This document shows positions 42,239 to 50,626 of a stretch of 64,000 bases of DNA, piece by piece. The position numbers and the translations under genes were made by a program. The notes beneath the pieces are model-generated. The model was not told where the DNA came from and ran no database searches. It was given only the letters and a program-made list of their open reading frames with translations. This DNA comes from Glycomyces artemisiae (lineage in GTDB: Bacteria > Actinomycetota > Actinomycetes > Mycobacteriales > Micromonosporaceae), in NCBI RefSeq assembly GCF_003002955.1, contig NZ_PVTJ01000013.1, forward strand, positions 1 to 64,000. Reading direction: 5' to 3'. Numbering within the stretch: the stretch's first letter is position 1; the number at the start of each line of letters is the position of its first letter.

Positions 42239-45007
42239 TCAGCTGCCGGCGAGGCGGGCCCGCACGGCCGCGGCGCCGGGGTGGCCGAGTTCGTCGAAGA
42301 TCTCGGCGGCGCGCTGCCAGGCGGCGCGGGCCTCGCCCGTCTGGCCTGCGGCGGCGTGGGTCTCGCCCAGGCTGGTCAGCGCCGCGGCCGTGAAGTTCCG
42401 CTCCCCGGCCTCGCTGCCGAGTTCGACTGCGCGACTGAGGTGTTCGACCGACCGGGCGTACTCGCCGAGCTGGGCTTCGATGGTGCCGAGGCTGTCGAGG
42501 ACGTTCGCCTCGCCGATCGTGTCGCCGATGCCGACCGCGAGGTCCAGTGCGGCGAGACAGTGGTCGCGGGCGGCCGCGGGATCGCCGAGGCGGGCGTGGC
42601 AGAACCCGATGTTGTTCAGCGCGCGGATGCGCCCGGCGGTGTTTCCCGCGCGCGCATACAGATCCAGGCCGCGGACCGCGTGCTCCAATGTGGCGGCGAA
42701 TTCCCCGGCGGCGCCGTCGAGGACGCACAGCACCAGACAGGTGTCGGCCTGCCCGTTCCAGTCCCCGGCGGTCCCGAAGTGCGCCAGGGCTTGTTCCAGG
42801 TGCTTGCGGGCTTCGGCCTTGTCGCCGTGGTTGGACTGGACCATGCCCAGGCCCAGGTGCGCCGAGGCCAGGCCGGGGACGCTGTTCGCGAACTCGGCGG
42901 CGCGCAATGCGGTGCGGTGCACGGCCTCCCGTTCGGCGGCCGAGTTCTGGCGGCGCAGGTAGGTCTCCAGGCTGCGCGCCAGCTGCCATGCGTGCGTGTG
43001 GAACTCCTGCTTGAACGCCTCCTCGACGGCGCCGAGCAGGACCGCGCGCTCGGATTCGAACCACGCCGCGGCCCGCTCGCGCCGCTCGGGCGCGGCGAGG
43101 GCGGCCCCGGAGGCGTGGTCGCCGTCGTCGGCGAGCGGGAACGGCGTGATCGCCGCCGCCGCAGTGTCGGCCGAGCGCAGCAGCCGGTCGAGCAGGCGCT
43201 CGACGGCGTCGCGGCGGGCGGCCTCCCCGTCTTCGGCGGCGGCCAGTTCGGCGGCGTACGCGGCCAGCAGGTCGTGGAGGCGGAACCGGCCGGACCTGAA
43301 CTCGCCCGCCAGTCCCAGGCGCACGAGTTCGCCGAGGGCCAGGCGGGCCGCGGCGGGCGGCTCGCCGGTCAGGGCCGCTGTCGCTTCGGCGGTGAAGTCC
43401 GGTCCCCAGTGGAGTCCAAGGAGGCGGAACGTGCGCGCCGCGGCCGGGCTCAGCGCGCGGTACGAGCAGGCGAACGCCGATCGCAGGTCCATACTGGAGT
43501 CGTCGGCGAACGCGAAGCCGTCGAGCGGCGCGGTCCCGGCCTCCAGCTCGTCCGCGAGCCCGTCCAGGGGCGCGCCGGGAATGCCTGCGGCCCTTGCCGC
43601 CACGACGGCGAGCGCCAGCGGCAGCCGGGCGCACCGGTCGATGATGCGGGCCACCGCTTCGGGTTCGGCGTCGGCGCGGCGCGCGCCGATGCGCTCGGCC
43701 AGGAGGTCGCGGGCGTCGCCGCGGCCGAGGACGTCGAGGGCGACGGGGCGGAGGCCGTGCCGTGCGACGAGGCCGGCCAGGCTGGTGCGCGCGGTGATGA
43801 GGACGCGGCAGGCGTCGGTGCCCGGCAGGAGCGGGCGGACCTGGTCCTCGTCGCGGGCGTTGTCGAGCACGACGAGCATCCGCCGCTCGGCGAGCAGGCT
43901 CCGGTACAGCGCGGACCGGGCTTCGGCGCTCGCGGGGACCTGCGCGGGCGGGACGCCGAGGGCGTCGAGGAAGACGCCGAGCACGACCCCCGGGTCGAGC
44001 GCGCGTCCGGCGGGGTCGAAGCCGCGCAGGTCCGCCCAGAGGTTCCCGTCGGGGAAGTCGCCCGCGGCGCGGTGGGCCCAGTGGACGGCCAGGGTGGTCT
44101 TGCCCGAGCCGGGGATGCCGGTGACGACCGCGACCGGGCCCGCGTCGTGGTCGAGGCGCGCCAGCTCCTCGGCGCGGCCGGTGAAGCCCGCGATGTCGGC
44201 GGGGAGCTGGTGCGGCACCGGGCGGTCGAGGCGCGCGGCCTCCTCCCGCGAGCGGCCGAGGAGCCTGCGGTGCTCCCGCTGGAGTCCGGGGCCGGGTTCG
44301 ACGCCGAGCTCGTCGACCAGAAACTGCCGCGTCTTCCGGTACAGCGCAAGGGCTTCGGCGGTGCGGCCGGAGGCGCCGAGCGCCGCCATGAGGAGCTGCG
44401 CGGGACGTTCGCGCACCGGGTGGTCGGCGACGAGCGCGGCCAGCTCGGGGACCACGTCGCGCGCCGCGCCCGCGGCGATGTCGTGCGCGAGCCGGTCTTC
44501 GAGCGCCGCCAGCCGCTCCTCTTCGAGCCCGGTCCGGAGGCCCTCGCGCCATTCGTCCCCGGCGATGTCGGCGAGGGCCGGGCCCCGCCACAGCCGCAGC
44601 GCCTCGTCGAGGAGCGGGCCGGTTCCGGGGGCCTCGCCGCGGCGGGCCCTGCTGACGAGGTCGCGGAAGCGGTACAGGTCCACTTGCGCCGGATCGCAGT
44701 CGAGCCGCCAGCCCCGGCCGACCGTCGCGAGGGCGACCGCGGGGTCCCCGGCGAGGAGGCGCCGCAGGCGGGTCACGTAGACGCGGACGGTGTTGAGCGC
44801 GGAGGCGGGCGGCCCGGCGGGCCAGAGCGCGGCGATGAGGCGCTCGGCGGTGACCGCGCGGCCGAGGTCGAGGAGGAGCAGGGCCAGGACGCACCGCAGC
44901 TGCGCCGTGGTGGGGCCCAGCGCGTTCCCGTCCCGCAGGATCTCGACCGGGCCGAGGACCCGGAACCGCGTGCGGACGGGACCGGCCGCCGGGGTTCGTC
45001 CGTCCAT
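42239..45007 (-). CDS. SARP-type regulator with NB-ARC ATPase and TPR domains (AfsR-like)
   Basis: 922 residues. An OmpR-like winged helix (about 15-90: RFRVLGPVEILRDG), a bacterial transcriptional activator domain (about 105-250), an NB-ARC nucleotide-binding domain with P-loop GIPGSGKTT at 297-305, and C-terminal TPR repeats (about 680-910, for example ALAHFGTAGDWNGQADT). Such proteins activate secondary-metabolite or secreted-product genes; AfsR is controlled by Ser/Thr kinases. ATG 45007 was chosen; a TTG at 45052 with GGAG is also possible. It is the divergent partner of an ECF sigma gene. Confidence 0.88.
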   Translation of the reverse strand: MDGRTPAAGPVRTRFRVLGPVEILRDGNALGPTTAQLRCVLALLLLDLGRAVTAERLIAALWPAGPPASALNTVRVYVTRLRRLLAGDPAVALATVGRGWRLDCDPAQVDLYRFRDLVSRARRGEAPGTGPLLDEALRLWRGPALADIAGDEWREGLRTGLEEERLAALEDRLAHDIAAGAARDVVPELAALVADHPVRERPAQLLMAALGASGRTAEALALYRKTRQFLVDELGVEPGPGLQREHRRLLGRSREEAARLDRPVPHQLPADIAGFTGRAEELARLDHDAGPVAVVTGIPGSGKTTLAVHWAHRAAGDFPDGNLWADLRGFDPAGRALDPGVVLGVFLDALGVPPAQVPASAEARSALYRSLLAERRMLVVLDNARDEDQVRPLLPGTDACRVLITARTSLAGLVARHGLRPVALDVLGRGDARDLLAERIGARRADAEPEAVARIIDRCARLPLALAVVAARAAGIPGAPLDGLADELEAGTAPLDGFAFADDSSMDLRSAFACSYRALSPAAARTFRLLGLHWGPDFTAEATAALTGEPPAAARLALGELVRLGLAGEFRSGRFRLHDLLAAYAAELAAAEDGEAARRDAVERLLDRLLRSADTAAAAITPFPLADDGDHASGAALAAPERRERAAAWFESERAVLLGAVEEAFKQEFHTHAWQLARSLETYLRRQNSAAEREAVHRTALRAAEFANSVPGLASAHLGLGMVQSNHGDKAEARKHLEQALAHFGTAGDWNGQADTCLVLCVLDGAAGEFAATLEHAVRGLDLYARAGNTAGRIRALNNIGFCHARLGDPAAARDHCLAALDLAVGIGDTIGEANVLDSLGTIEAQLGEYARSVEHLSRAVELGSEAGERNFTAAALTSLGETHAAAGQTGEARAAWQRAAEIFDELGHPGAAAVRARLAGS

Positions 45008-45171
45008 ATGCGCACCGTCCAGAACATGAAGAAGTTCCCGGTACGGTAGCAAGCTCCGCCTCCGGCCCTATCGGACTCGGCCCCGCACGCCCGCCGCCCG
45101 ATCGGCGCGGTTGCCGGCAATGCAACCTCGGACAGGGTCCGATCCGTAGAGGAAGCGACGAAAGGCTACCC

Positions 45172-45681
45172 ATGACCCCCGAATCCGAGGCCCTGTTCTG
45201 CGAGTACGTGGTGGACAGCCGCGAGGCGCTCCTGCGGACGGCCTACCTGACCTGCGGCGACTGGCATCGTGCCGAGGACGCCGTGCAGACCTCGCTCATC
45301 AAGCTGTACGGCGCGTGGAACCGGATCCGCCGCGAGACGGTCGACGCCTACGCGCGCCGGATCCTCACCAACGCGCTGATCGACCAGACCCGCCGCGGCT
45401 GGTTCCGCCGCGAGCACGCGTTCGCCGACCCGCCCGAGCCGCCGGGGGACGTCGCGGAGGACGACGACCGGGCCGAGGCCGCGGCGATCCTCGCCCGGCT
45501 GCCGCTGCGGCAGCGAGCCACGCTCGTGCTGCGGTTCTGGGAGGACCGCTCGGTCGAGGAGACCGCGCGGATCATGCGGTGCAGCAGCGGCACCGTCAAG
45601 AGCAACACCGCGCGGGGCCTCAAGACGCTCCGCGAGCACTACGGGGCGTCGAGCCTCGCGGACCAGGGGAGCAAGCGATGA
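45172..45681 (+). CDS. SigE-family ECF RNA polymerase sigma factor
   Basis: 169 residues. Region 2 has RTAYLTCGDWHRAEDAVQTS and YARRILTNALIDQTRR. Region 4 has LPLRQRATLVLRFWEDRSVE and the HTH CSSGTVKSNTARGLKTLRE. This is the SigE-like ECF group common in actinobacteria. The stop overlaps the start of the next gene (GATGA), a membrane protein that may act as anti-sigma factor. Confidence 0.92.
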   Translation: MTPESEALFCEYVVDSREALLRTAYLTCGDWHRAEDAVQTSLIKLYGAWNRIRRETVDAYARRILTNALIDQTRRGWFRREHAFADPPEPPGDVAEDDDRAEAAAILARLPLRQRATLVLRFWEDRSVEETARIMRCSSGTVKSNTARGLKTLREHYGASSLADQGSKR

Positions 45682-47033
45682 ACGAACAGGACGTGCAGCA
45701 GCTGCTGGCGAAGGCCGCCTCCGGGCCGGTCGTCGCCGACGAGGTGGACCCGCGGGCGATCCTCCTGGCGGGCCGGCGCGACGCGGCCCGGCGCAAGCGG
45801 ATCGCGGCGGTGGCCGCGGGGGGTGCGGCGGTGGTGCTGGGACTGGCCGCGGCCGTGGGCATCCCGATGGCGCTCGGCGGCGAGGACCCGATCGCGGCGG
45901 GCGGCGCGGCCCCCTCGGACCTCCCGGCGCTCGCCGCCGACGACGGCTTCCTGGAGCGGCTCGCGCGGTCCGACGGGAGCGACTGCCCGATCCCCGACGG
46001 CCAGTCGGAGGAGCAGCGGCAGGCCGCGGCCGCCTACAACCAGGCGCTGTACGCCGGGCTCGCGGAGCTGGGCGCGGCGCCGCTGGGCGGCTGCCTGACC
46101 ACCCGGCCGGACTACGACGGGTTCTACTACAGCGACGACCAGGGCCTCTACATGCTGGAGGAGTCGGTGGCGTTCGGCGGCACCGCCTCAGACTGGGCCC
46201 GGATCGGCGCGGCCGTCTGGGACACCGGCGGCGTCGACTACGAGGCCCAGATGGAAGACGAGGAGTGCACCTACAACGAGGGCCTCACCTGCTCCTGGGA
46301 GGACACCCCGGCCGGCCGGGTGCTCCTGATCGAAGGCGTCCGCTCCGACTTCGCGAACCCGGACACCGAGTCCGGCGGCTCGATCGACTACCCGAGCGTC
46401 GGCGTCTTCCTCTTCCGCGACGACGACATGGTCGTCTCCCTGACGCTCTCGCTCCGCTTCGCGTCCGACCGCGACGTCCCCACCGCCGACCAGATCGCCG
46501 CCCTCGCCGCGACGATCCCGGTGGGCCAGGAGGCGCCCGAGCTCGAACAGCCCACTGTGGACAACCTCGCCGCCGATCTGGCGGACGCCGTCGAGGCGGC
46601 CGTCCCCGGCGCGACGGCCGACACCGACGGCGCCGTGCTCGTCCGCCTGCACCCCGACATCGCGACCTACGGCGGACCGGTCTACGGCGCCAAGGCGACC
46701 CACATCCTGTTCATCACGGCCGAACTCCCCACGGGCGAGACCGTCCGGCTCTCCTTCCAGGCCGAGCACCTCGGCGACCCGGGCGACGACCCCGAAGCCG
46801 CCGCCGAGGCCGCCGCGCAATGCGGGGACGCCGAGTGCGAGACCGGCCCGGACGGGACCGGCGCCGTCTCGGTCCACCGGACCATAGAGGACGGACGATC
46901 CGTCCTGACCTCCTTGGCGTACAGCCCCCTCGACGGCTGGCTGATCGGCGTCGGCGTCGAGTCCGCCGACGGCGCCGAGGCGCCGGCTGTGGACTTCGCG
47001 ACGCTCGACGCGATCCTCGGCGACCTCCGCTGA
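45678..47033 (+). CDS. Membrane-anchored extracytoplasmic protein, probable anti-sigma partner
   Basis: 451 residues. A short cytoplasmic N-terminus (about 1-45), one membrane helix (about 48-67: AVAAGGAAVVLGLAAAVG) and a large extracytoplasmic region rich in acidic residues with four or five cysteines (DCPIPDG, LGGCL, ECTYNEGLTCSWED). There is no zinc anti-sigma motif. The coupling to the sigma gene by an ATGA overlap suggests it binds the sigma factor and reports an external signal. Sequence similarity to known anti-sigma factors was not recognised. Confidence 0.75.
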   Translation: MNEQDVQQLLAKAASGPVVADEVDPRAILLAGRRDAARRKRIAAVAAGGAAVVLGLAAAVGIPMALGGEDPIAAGGAAPSDLPALAADDGFLERLARSDGSDCPIPDGQSEEQRQAAAAYNQALYAGLAELGAAPLGGCLTTRPDYDGFYYSDDQGLYMLEESVAFGGTASDWARIGAAVWDTGGVDYEAQMEDEECTYNEGLTCSWEDTPAGRVLLIEGVRSDFANPDTESGGSIDYPSVGVFLFRDDDMVVSLTLSLRFASDRDVPTADQIAALAATIPVGQEAPELEQPTVDNLAADLADAVEAAVPGATADTDGAVLVRLHPDIATYGGPVYGAKATHILFITAELPTGETVRLSFQAEHLGDPGDDPEAAAEAAAQCGDAECETGPDGTGAVSVHRTIEDGRSVLTSLAYSPLDGWLIGVGVESADGAEAPAVDFATLDAILGDLR

Positions 47034-47037
47034 CGCG

Positions 47038-47078
47038 ACCGCCGCGGCCGACACTCCACGAGTGTCGGCCGCGGCGGT
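47038..47078. terminator. Strong bidirectional terminator
   Basis: Eighteen-base perfect arms from ACCGCCGCGG at 47038-47055 to CCGCGGCGGT ending at 47078, around CCACG, followed by TTTC. It separates the sigma operon from the convergent ArsR gene. Confidence 0.9.
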
Positions 47079-47079
47079 T

Positions 47080-47427
47080 TCAGTCCGCGGGCCGCCAGGC
47101 CCTGACGAGGTCGAGGAGGCCGGGGAAGCGGGCGTCGAGATCGGCTTCGCGGACGGTGTTGCGCCGCTCCAGGCCGACCTGGCGCTGGCGGACGACGCCG
47201 GATTCGCGGAGGACCTTCCAGTGGTGGGTCCGGGTGGACTTGGGGCGGTCGATCTTGAACCAGCCGCAGGCGCGCTCCTCGCCCCCGGCGTCGCGGAGGT
47301 AGGCCTGGACGATGCTCAGGCGCAGCGGGTCGCTGAGGGCGCTGAGCACGTGTTCCAGGCGCAGCTCGTCGCGCGCGGGCTCGGGGAGCAGCCCGGTGGC
47401 CGGGTCGGCGACGGCGGGTTCGGGCAT
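47080..47427 (-). CDS. ArsR-family winged-helix repressor
   Basis: 115 residues. The motif is LEHVLSALSDPLRLSIVQAY, followed by the recognition helix KSTRTHHWKVLRESGVVRQR. The conserved metal-binding ELCVCDL motif is absent; a single Cys lies in ERACGWFKI, so it probably senses something other than a thiophilic metal. It is divergent from an MFS exporter with two dyads between, so it likely represses that exporter and itself. Confidence 0.9.
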   Translation of the reverse strand: MPEPAVADPATGLLPEPARDELRLEHVLSALSDPLRLSIVQAYLRDAGGEERACGWFKIDRPKSTRTHHWKVLRESGVVRQRQVGLERRNTVREADLDARFPGLLDLVRAWRPAD

Positions 47428-47460
47428 GTCGGCTCCAGGTGTCGTGTCTCACGGTCCGCT

Positions 47461-47516
47461 AGTACGAGTTGCATCGTACTACGGTTTTATGTTCGACTCT
47501 ATTCGAACTAGTTCGA
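47461..47516. promoter_or_regulatory. Operator dyads between the ArsR and MFS genes
   Basis: AGTACGA-GTTGCA-TCGTACT (47461-47480) and the perfect palindrome TCGAACTAGTTCGA (47503-47516). The region is AT-rich and lies upstream of both genes. Confidence 0.65.
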
Positions 47517-47546
47517 GTTTACTCGTACAATCGAAGGAGTCCCGCC

Positions 47547-48746
47547 GTGGTCTCGCAGCTCACCGCCCCGCCCGCCGCCGTCCGCGGCCCCAGCGCGTCC
47601 TGGACCTGGCTCGCCGCCTGGCCCATCGCCTCGATCTTCATGCTCGCGAACGCCGCCGCGCCGCTCTACGTCGTCTGGCAGGCCGAGTTCGGCTTCTCCA
47701 AAGGCACGCTCACCGCGGTCTTCTGCTGGTACATGGTCGGCATGGCCGCCTCGCTCCTGGTCTCCGGCACCGCCTCGGACCGCCTGGGACGCAAGGCGGT
47801 CCTGCTCCCCGCCCTCGGACTCGGCGTCGTCGCCGCGGTCCTGTTCGCCACCGCCCAAGGCGTGCTCGCGCTGTCGGTCGGCCGGGTGCTCGCCGGGGCC
47901 GCGACCGGCGCGATGGTCTCGGCCGGGACCGCGGCCGTCACCGACCTCGCCGGGGACGGGCGCCGCCGCCTCGCCGCGCTCCTCGGCTCCGTCGGCGTCG
48001 CCGTCGGCACCGGCCTCGGCCCGCTGTGGGGCGGCCTGCTCTCCGAGACGCTCCCCGGGCCCACCTCGACGGTCTTCTGGATCCAGATCGCCCTGCTGCT
48101 CACCGCGATCGCGGTCGTGGCGCGGATGCCGCTCGGCCGCCCCGAGCGGGCCGCCGCCGGCGGCTGGGTCCGCGTCCCGCGCGTCCCCGCCGACTCCCGG
48201 CGCCGCCTCCTCGCGGCCGTCGCCGTCGCCGGACCCGCGCTCGCGACCACCTCGTTCATGCTCTCGCTCGCGCCCTCGCTGCTCACCGAGCAGCTCGGCA
48301 CCGACAACCGGATCGTCGCCGGAGCCGTTGCGGCCCTAGCGTTCAGCGCTTCGATCCTCGCGCAGGTCCTGCTCAAGCACCTGACGGTGCCGGGCCTGAT
48401 GCTCACCGCCGGGGCCGCCACGATCGCCTGCGCGGCCGCGCTCATCGCCGCCGTCGCGACCGCCGCGCCCGCGGTCCTGCTCCTCGCCGCGGTCTTCGCC
48501 GGGGCCGCCCAGGGCCTCGCGTTCCTCGGCGGCCTCTCGATGCTCAACCGCGCCGTCCCGCAGACCGCGCTCGCCGAAGCCAACGCCGCCTTCAACATCA
48601 GCATCTACGCCCTCGCCGGGGGCCTCTCGCTGGCGCTCGGGTACCTCTCCGACGCCGTCGGGCTCGGCGCCGCCATCGACGACTTCGCGATCGCCCTCGC
48701 CGTCCTCACCCTCATCGGCCTCGCCCTCGTCCGCCGCGCCCGCTGA
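47547..48746 (+). CDS. Major facilitator superfamily exporter
   Basis: 399 residues, twelve hydrophobic segments. The loop 2-3 motif is GTASDRLGRKAVLLP (usual GxxxDRxGRR), with GRVLAGAATGAMVSAG as motif B and GPLWGGLLSETLPGP near motif C. Drug or metabolite efflux is likely. GTG 47547 follows GAAGGAG. Regulation by the divergent ArsR repressor is inferred from position. Confidence 0.9.
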   Translation: MVSQLTAPPAAVRGPSASWTWLAAWPIASIFMLANAAAPLYVVWQAEFGFSKGTLTAVFCWYMVGMAASLLVSGTASDRLGRKAVLLPALGLGVVAAVLFATAQGVLALSVGRVLAGAATGAMVSAGTAAVTDLAGDGRRRLAALLGSVGVAVGTGLGPLWGGLLSETLPGPTSTVFWIQIALLLTAIAVVARMPLGRPERAAAGGWVRVPRVPADSRRRLLAAVAVAGPALATTSFMLSLAPSLLTEQLGTDNRIVAGAVAALAFSASILAQVLLKHLTVPGLMLTAGAATIACAAALIAAVATAAPAVLLLAAVFAGAAQGLAFLGGLSMLNRAVPQTALAEANAAFNISIYALAGGLSLALGYLSDAVGLGAAIDDFAIALAVLTLIGLALVRRAR

Positions 48747-48760
48747 ACCGGGACGGCACG

Positions 48761-49357
48761 TCAGGGTTCGAGGCCGCGGATCAGGGCTTCGAGGCCCGTA
48801 TCGAATTCGCGGTCGGGGGTGAGGCTCGACAGGGCGGCGGCGATCGACCGGAGGCGCTCGGTGCCGGGGGAGGGGTCGGCGGGGGGTGCGGCGGGGGCCG
48901 ACTGCTCTTCGAGGACGCAGCCGATGACATAGCGGCTCACGGCGATCGAGGCGAGGACCGCGTCCACCGGGGCGATGCCGTGGCGTTCGAACAGGTCGAT
49001 GCGGGCGAGGGTGGTCGCGGGGTCGGGCGTGCGGGGGCCGGTGGCCGCGATGAGGCGGGCGCCGTCGCGGACGGCGAGGAGCGCGGCGCGCAGGCTCCGT
49101 GCGTTGCGGCCCAGGAATTCCTGCCAGGTGTCGCCCTCGCGGGGGAGGCGCTCGGTGTGGCGGCGGTCGAGGACCTCCTCGGCGGCCGCGTCGAGGAGCG
49201 CGGCCTTGCTGGGGAAGTGGTGGTAGAGCGCGGGCTGGCGCACGCCGAGGTGCTTCGCGATGGCATGGAGCGACAGCGCGTCGAGGCCCCGCTCGTCGAG
49301 GACGGCGAGCGTCGCGTCGATGATCGCCGAGCGTTCCAGTTGTCGTGGGTGCGGCAC
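48761..49357 (-). CDS. TetR repressor of the true TetR(B)-like class
   Basis: 198 residues. The N-terminal helix-turn-helix is LGVRQPALYHHFPSK, close to TetR(B) LGVEQPTLYWHVKNK. The ligand domain keeps GDTWQEFLGRNARSLRAALL, similar to TetR(B), with the His and Asn at the positions of His64 and Asn82. The Mg-binding His100 of TetR is replaced by Ile (RDGARLI), so the effector may not be tetracycline. GTG 49357 was chosen because it gives the TetR-like N-terminus and leaves both operators outside the gene. An ATG at 49438 would overlap an operator. Confidence 0.88.
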   Translation of the reverse strand: MPHPRQLERSAIIDATLAVLDERGLDALSLHAIAKHLGVRQPALYHHFPSKAALLDAAAEEVLDRRHTERLPREGDTWQEFLGRNARSLRAALLAVRDGARLIAATGPRTPDPATTLARIDLFERHGIAPVDAVLASIAVSRYVIGCVLEEQSAPAAPPADPSPGTERLRSIAAALSSLTPDREFDTGLEALIRGLEP

Positions 49358-49409
49358 CCTGTCCGACCTCGCCTTCGGGGTCCGTGGGCGGGCCCTCGCC
49401 CGCGCATGC

Positions 49410-49455
49410 TTATCGATGATAACCTCGTTCTCGTTCATGTTTATCAGTGATAAGC
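49410..49455. promoter_or_regulatory. Two tetO-like operators
   Basis: TTATC-GAT-GATAA (49410-49422) and TTATCA-G-TGATAA (49441-49453). The second contains TATCAGTGATA, the core of the tet operator. They lie between the TetR gene and the membrane protein gene, about 30 bases apart, as in tet divergons. Confidence 0.8.
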
Positions 49456-49481
49456 TTCAGATGGGGCGGACAGGAGGAGTC

Positions 49482-50498
49482 ATGTCGGACGAGAGCAAGG
49501 GTGCGGCCCGGTACTGCCGCAAGGCCGCCTGGACGCTCGTCGCGATCACCCCGCTCATCGCCGAGCTCGCGCTCGGGTCCACCCCGGTCCGCATGGCGTG
49601 GCTGGTGCTGCTGTGGATCCCGATCTACGGCGCGGGCGTCCTGCTCATCCGCGAGCTGGCGGTCCGGCGCGGCCGCGGCTGGCCCACCATCCTGCTCCTC
49701 GCCGTCTGCTACGAACTCCTCGAAGACGGCATCGGCTTGCAGGCCTTGACGAGTCCGCACCTGTACGACGCCGCAGACTGGGGCGCGCGCATCCTCGGGT
49801 TCAACGTGCCCTACTGGTTCGCCAACACGGGCTACCACGCGGTCTTCACCGTTGCGATCCCGATCGCGTTGACCCGGTTGCTGTTCCCCTCACACCGGGA
49901 CCGCCCCTACATGGGCCGCTTCGGGTTGACCTCGACCGCGATCGTCATGGCCCTCGGCGTGCTCGTCCTCCGCGTCTCCGTGCCGCCCTCGGAGGACCCC
50001 GGCTACCAGGCGCCCCTGCCGTTCGTGATCGGCTGCCTCGCAGTGGTCCTCGTCGTCGGCGTCCTCGCACTCACCGCGGTGCCCGCGCCGGACCGGCCCG
50101 TCACCGACGCCCCCGTCCCGAGCCTCCTGGGCCTCGCCCTCGCCGCCGGACTCGCGACCCTGGCGTTCTTCGCCCTGACGTTCCCGGCGTTCGGGGCCCA
50201 GCAACCGGCGTTCACGGAGGGCCTGTGGGTCCTCCTGCCGCTCGCGGTCGCGACGGCCGGGATCGCCTGGGGCTACCGGACCCTGCTGCGCTGGACCGAC
50301 TCGCGGCGGTGGACCGACCGGCACACGCTCGCCCTCATCGGCGGCGCGCTCGTCGCGCACAGCGCCGGAGGCATGGTCATCATGGCGCACAACGCGGTCG
50401 ACCGCCTCGGCCTCGCCGCGATCATCGCCGTCACGCTCCTCGCGGTCTTCCTCATCGACCGCCGCCTGCGCGCCCGGGAGGCCCTCACCGTCGCATGA
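49482..50498 (+). CDS. Membrane protein of unknown family divergent from TetR
   Basis: 338 residues with about nine or ten hydrophobic segments. It is not a recognisable TetA or MFS exporter. Notable pieces are IPIYGAGVLLIRELAVRRG, YELLEDGIGLQ and the His-rich late loop HSAGGMVIMAHNA. ATG 49482 follows AGGAGGAG. It lies behind the tetO-like operators and is probably the regulated target. It could be an efflux or membrane-modifying protein, but no function is assignable. Confidence 0.72.
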   Translation: MSDESKGAARYCRKAAWTLVAITPLIAELALGSTPVRMAWLVLLWIPIYGAGVLLIRELAVRRGRGWPTILLLAVCYELLEDGIGLQALTSPHLYDAADWGARILGFNVPYWFANTGYHAVFTVAIPIALTRLLFPSHRDRPYMGRFGLTSTAIVMALGVLVLRVSVPPSEDPGYQAPLPFVIGCLAVVLVVGVLALTAVPAPDRPVTDAPVPSLLGLALAAGLATLAFFALTFPAFGAQQPAFTEGLWVLLPLAVATAGIAWGYRTLLRWTDSRRWTDRHTLALIGGALVAHSAGGMVIMAHNAVDRLGLAAIIAVTLLAVFLIDRRLRAREALTVA

Positions 50499-50555
50499 GC
50501 AGGCCCGGAGATTGACAGAGGTCGAAGTCGCACATACGATGGCGGCACCCTCACC

Positions 50556-50571
50556 TGAAAGTTTCATGAAA
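50556..50571 (+). promoter_or_regulatory. Overlapping dyads upstream of the xylanase gene
   Basis: TGAAA-G-TTTCA (50556-50566) overlaps TTTCATGAAA (50562-50571), and a further CTTTCGG half-site follows. GAAA/TTTC dyads of this kind occur upstream of actinomycete xylanase genes, so a sugar-responsive repressor site is likely. Confidence 0.55.
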
Positions 50572-50626
50572 TCCCCGGAACTTTCGGAGACCTCGTATCC
50601 CTCCTCCGCGATGGAGCCTGCAACCC

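Noticed and set aside
42281-45049. Long plus-strand frame opposite the SARP gene
   Set aside because: It is composed of Arg/Gly/Val-rich repeats typical of antisense GC-rich frames and has no recognisable domain.
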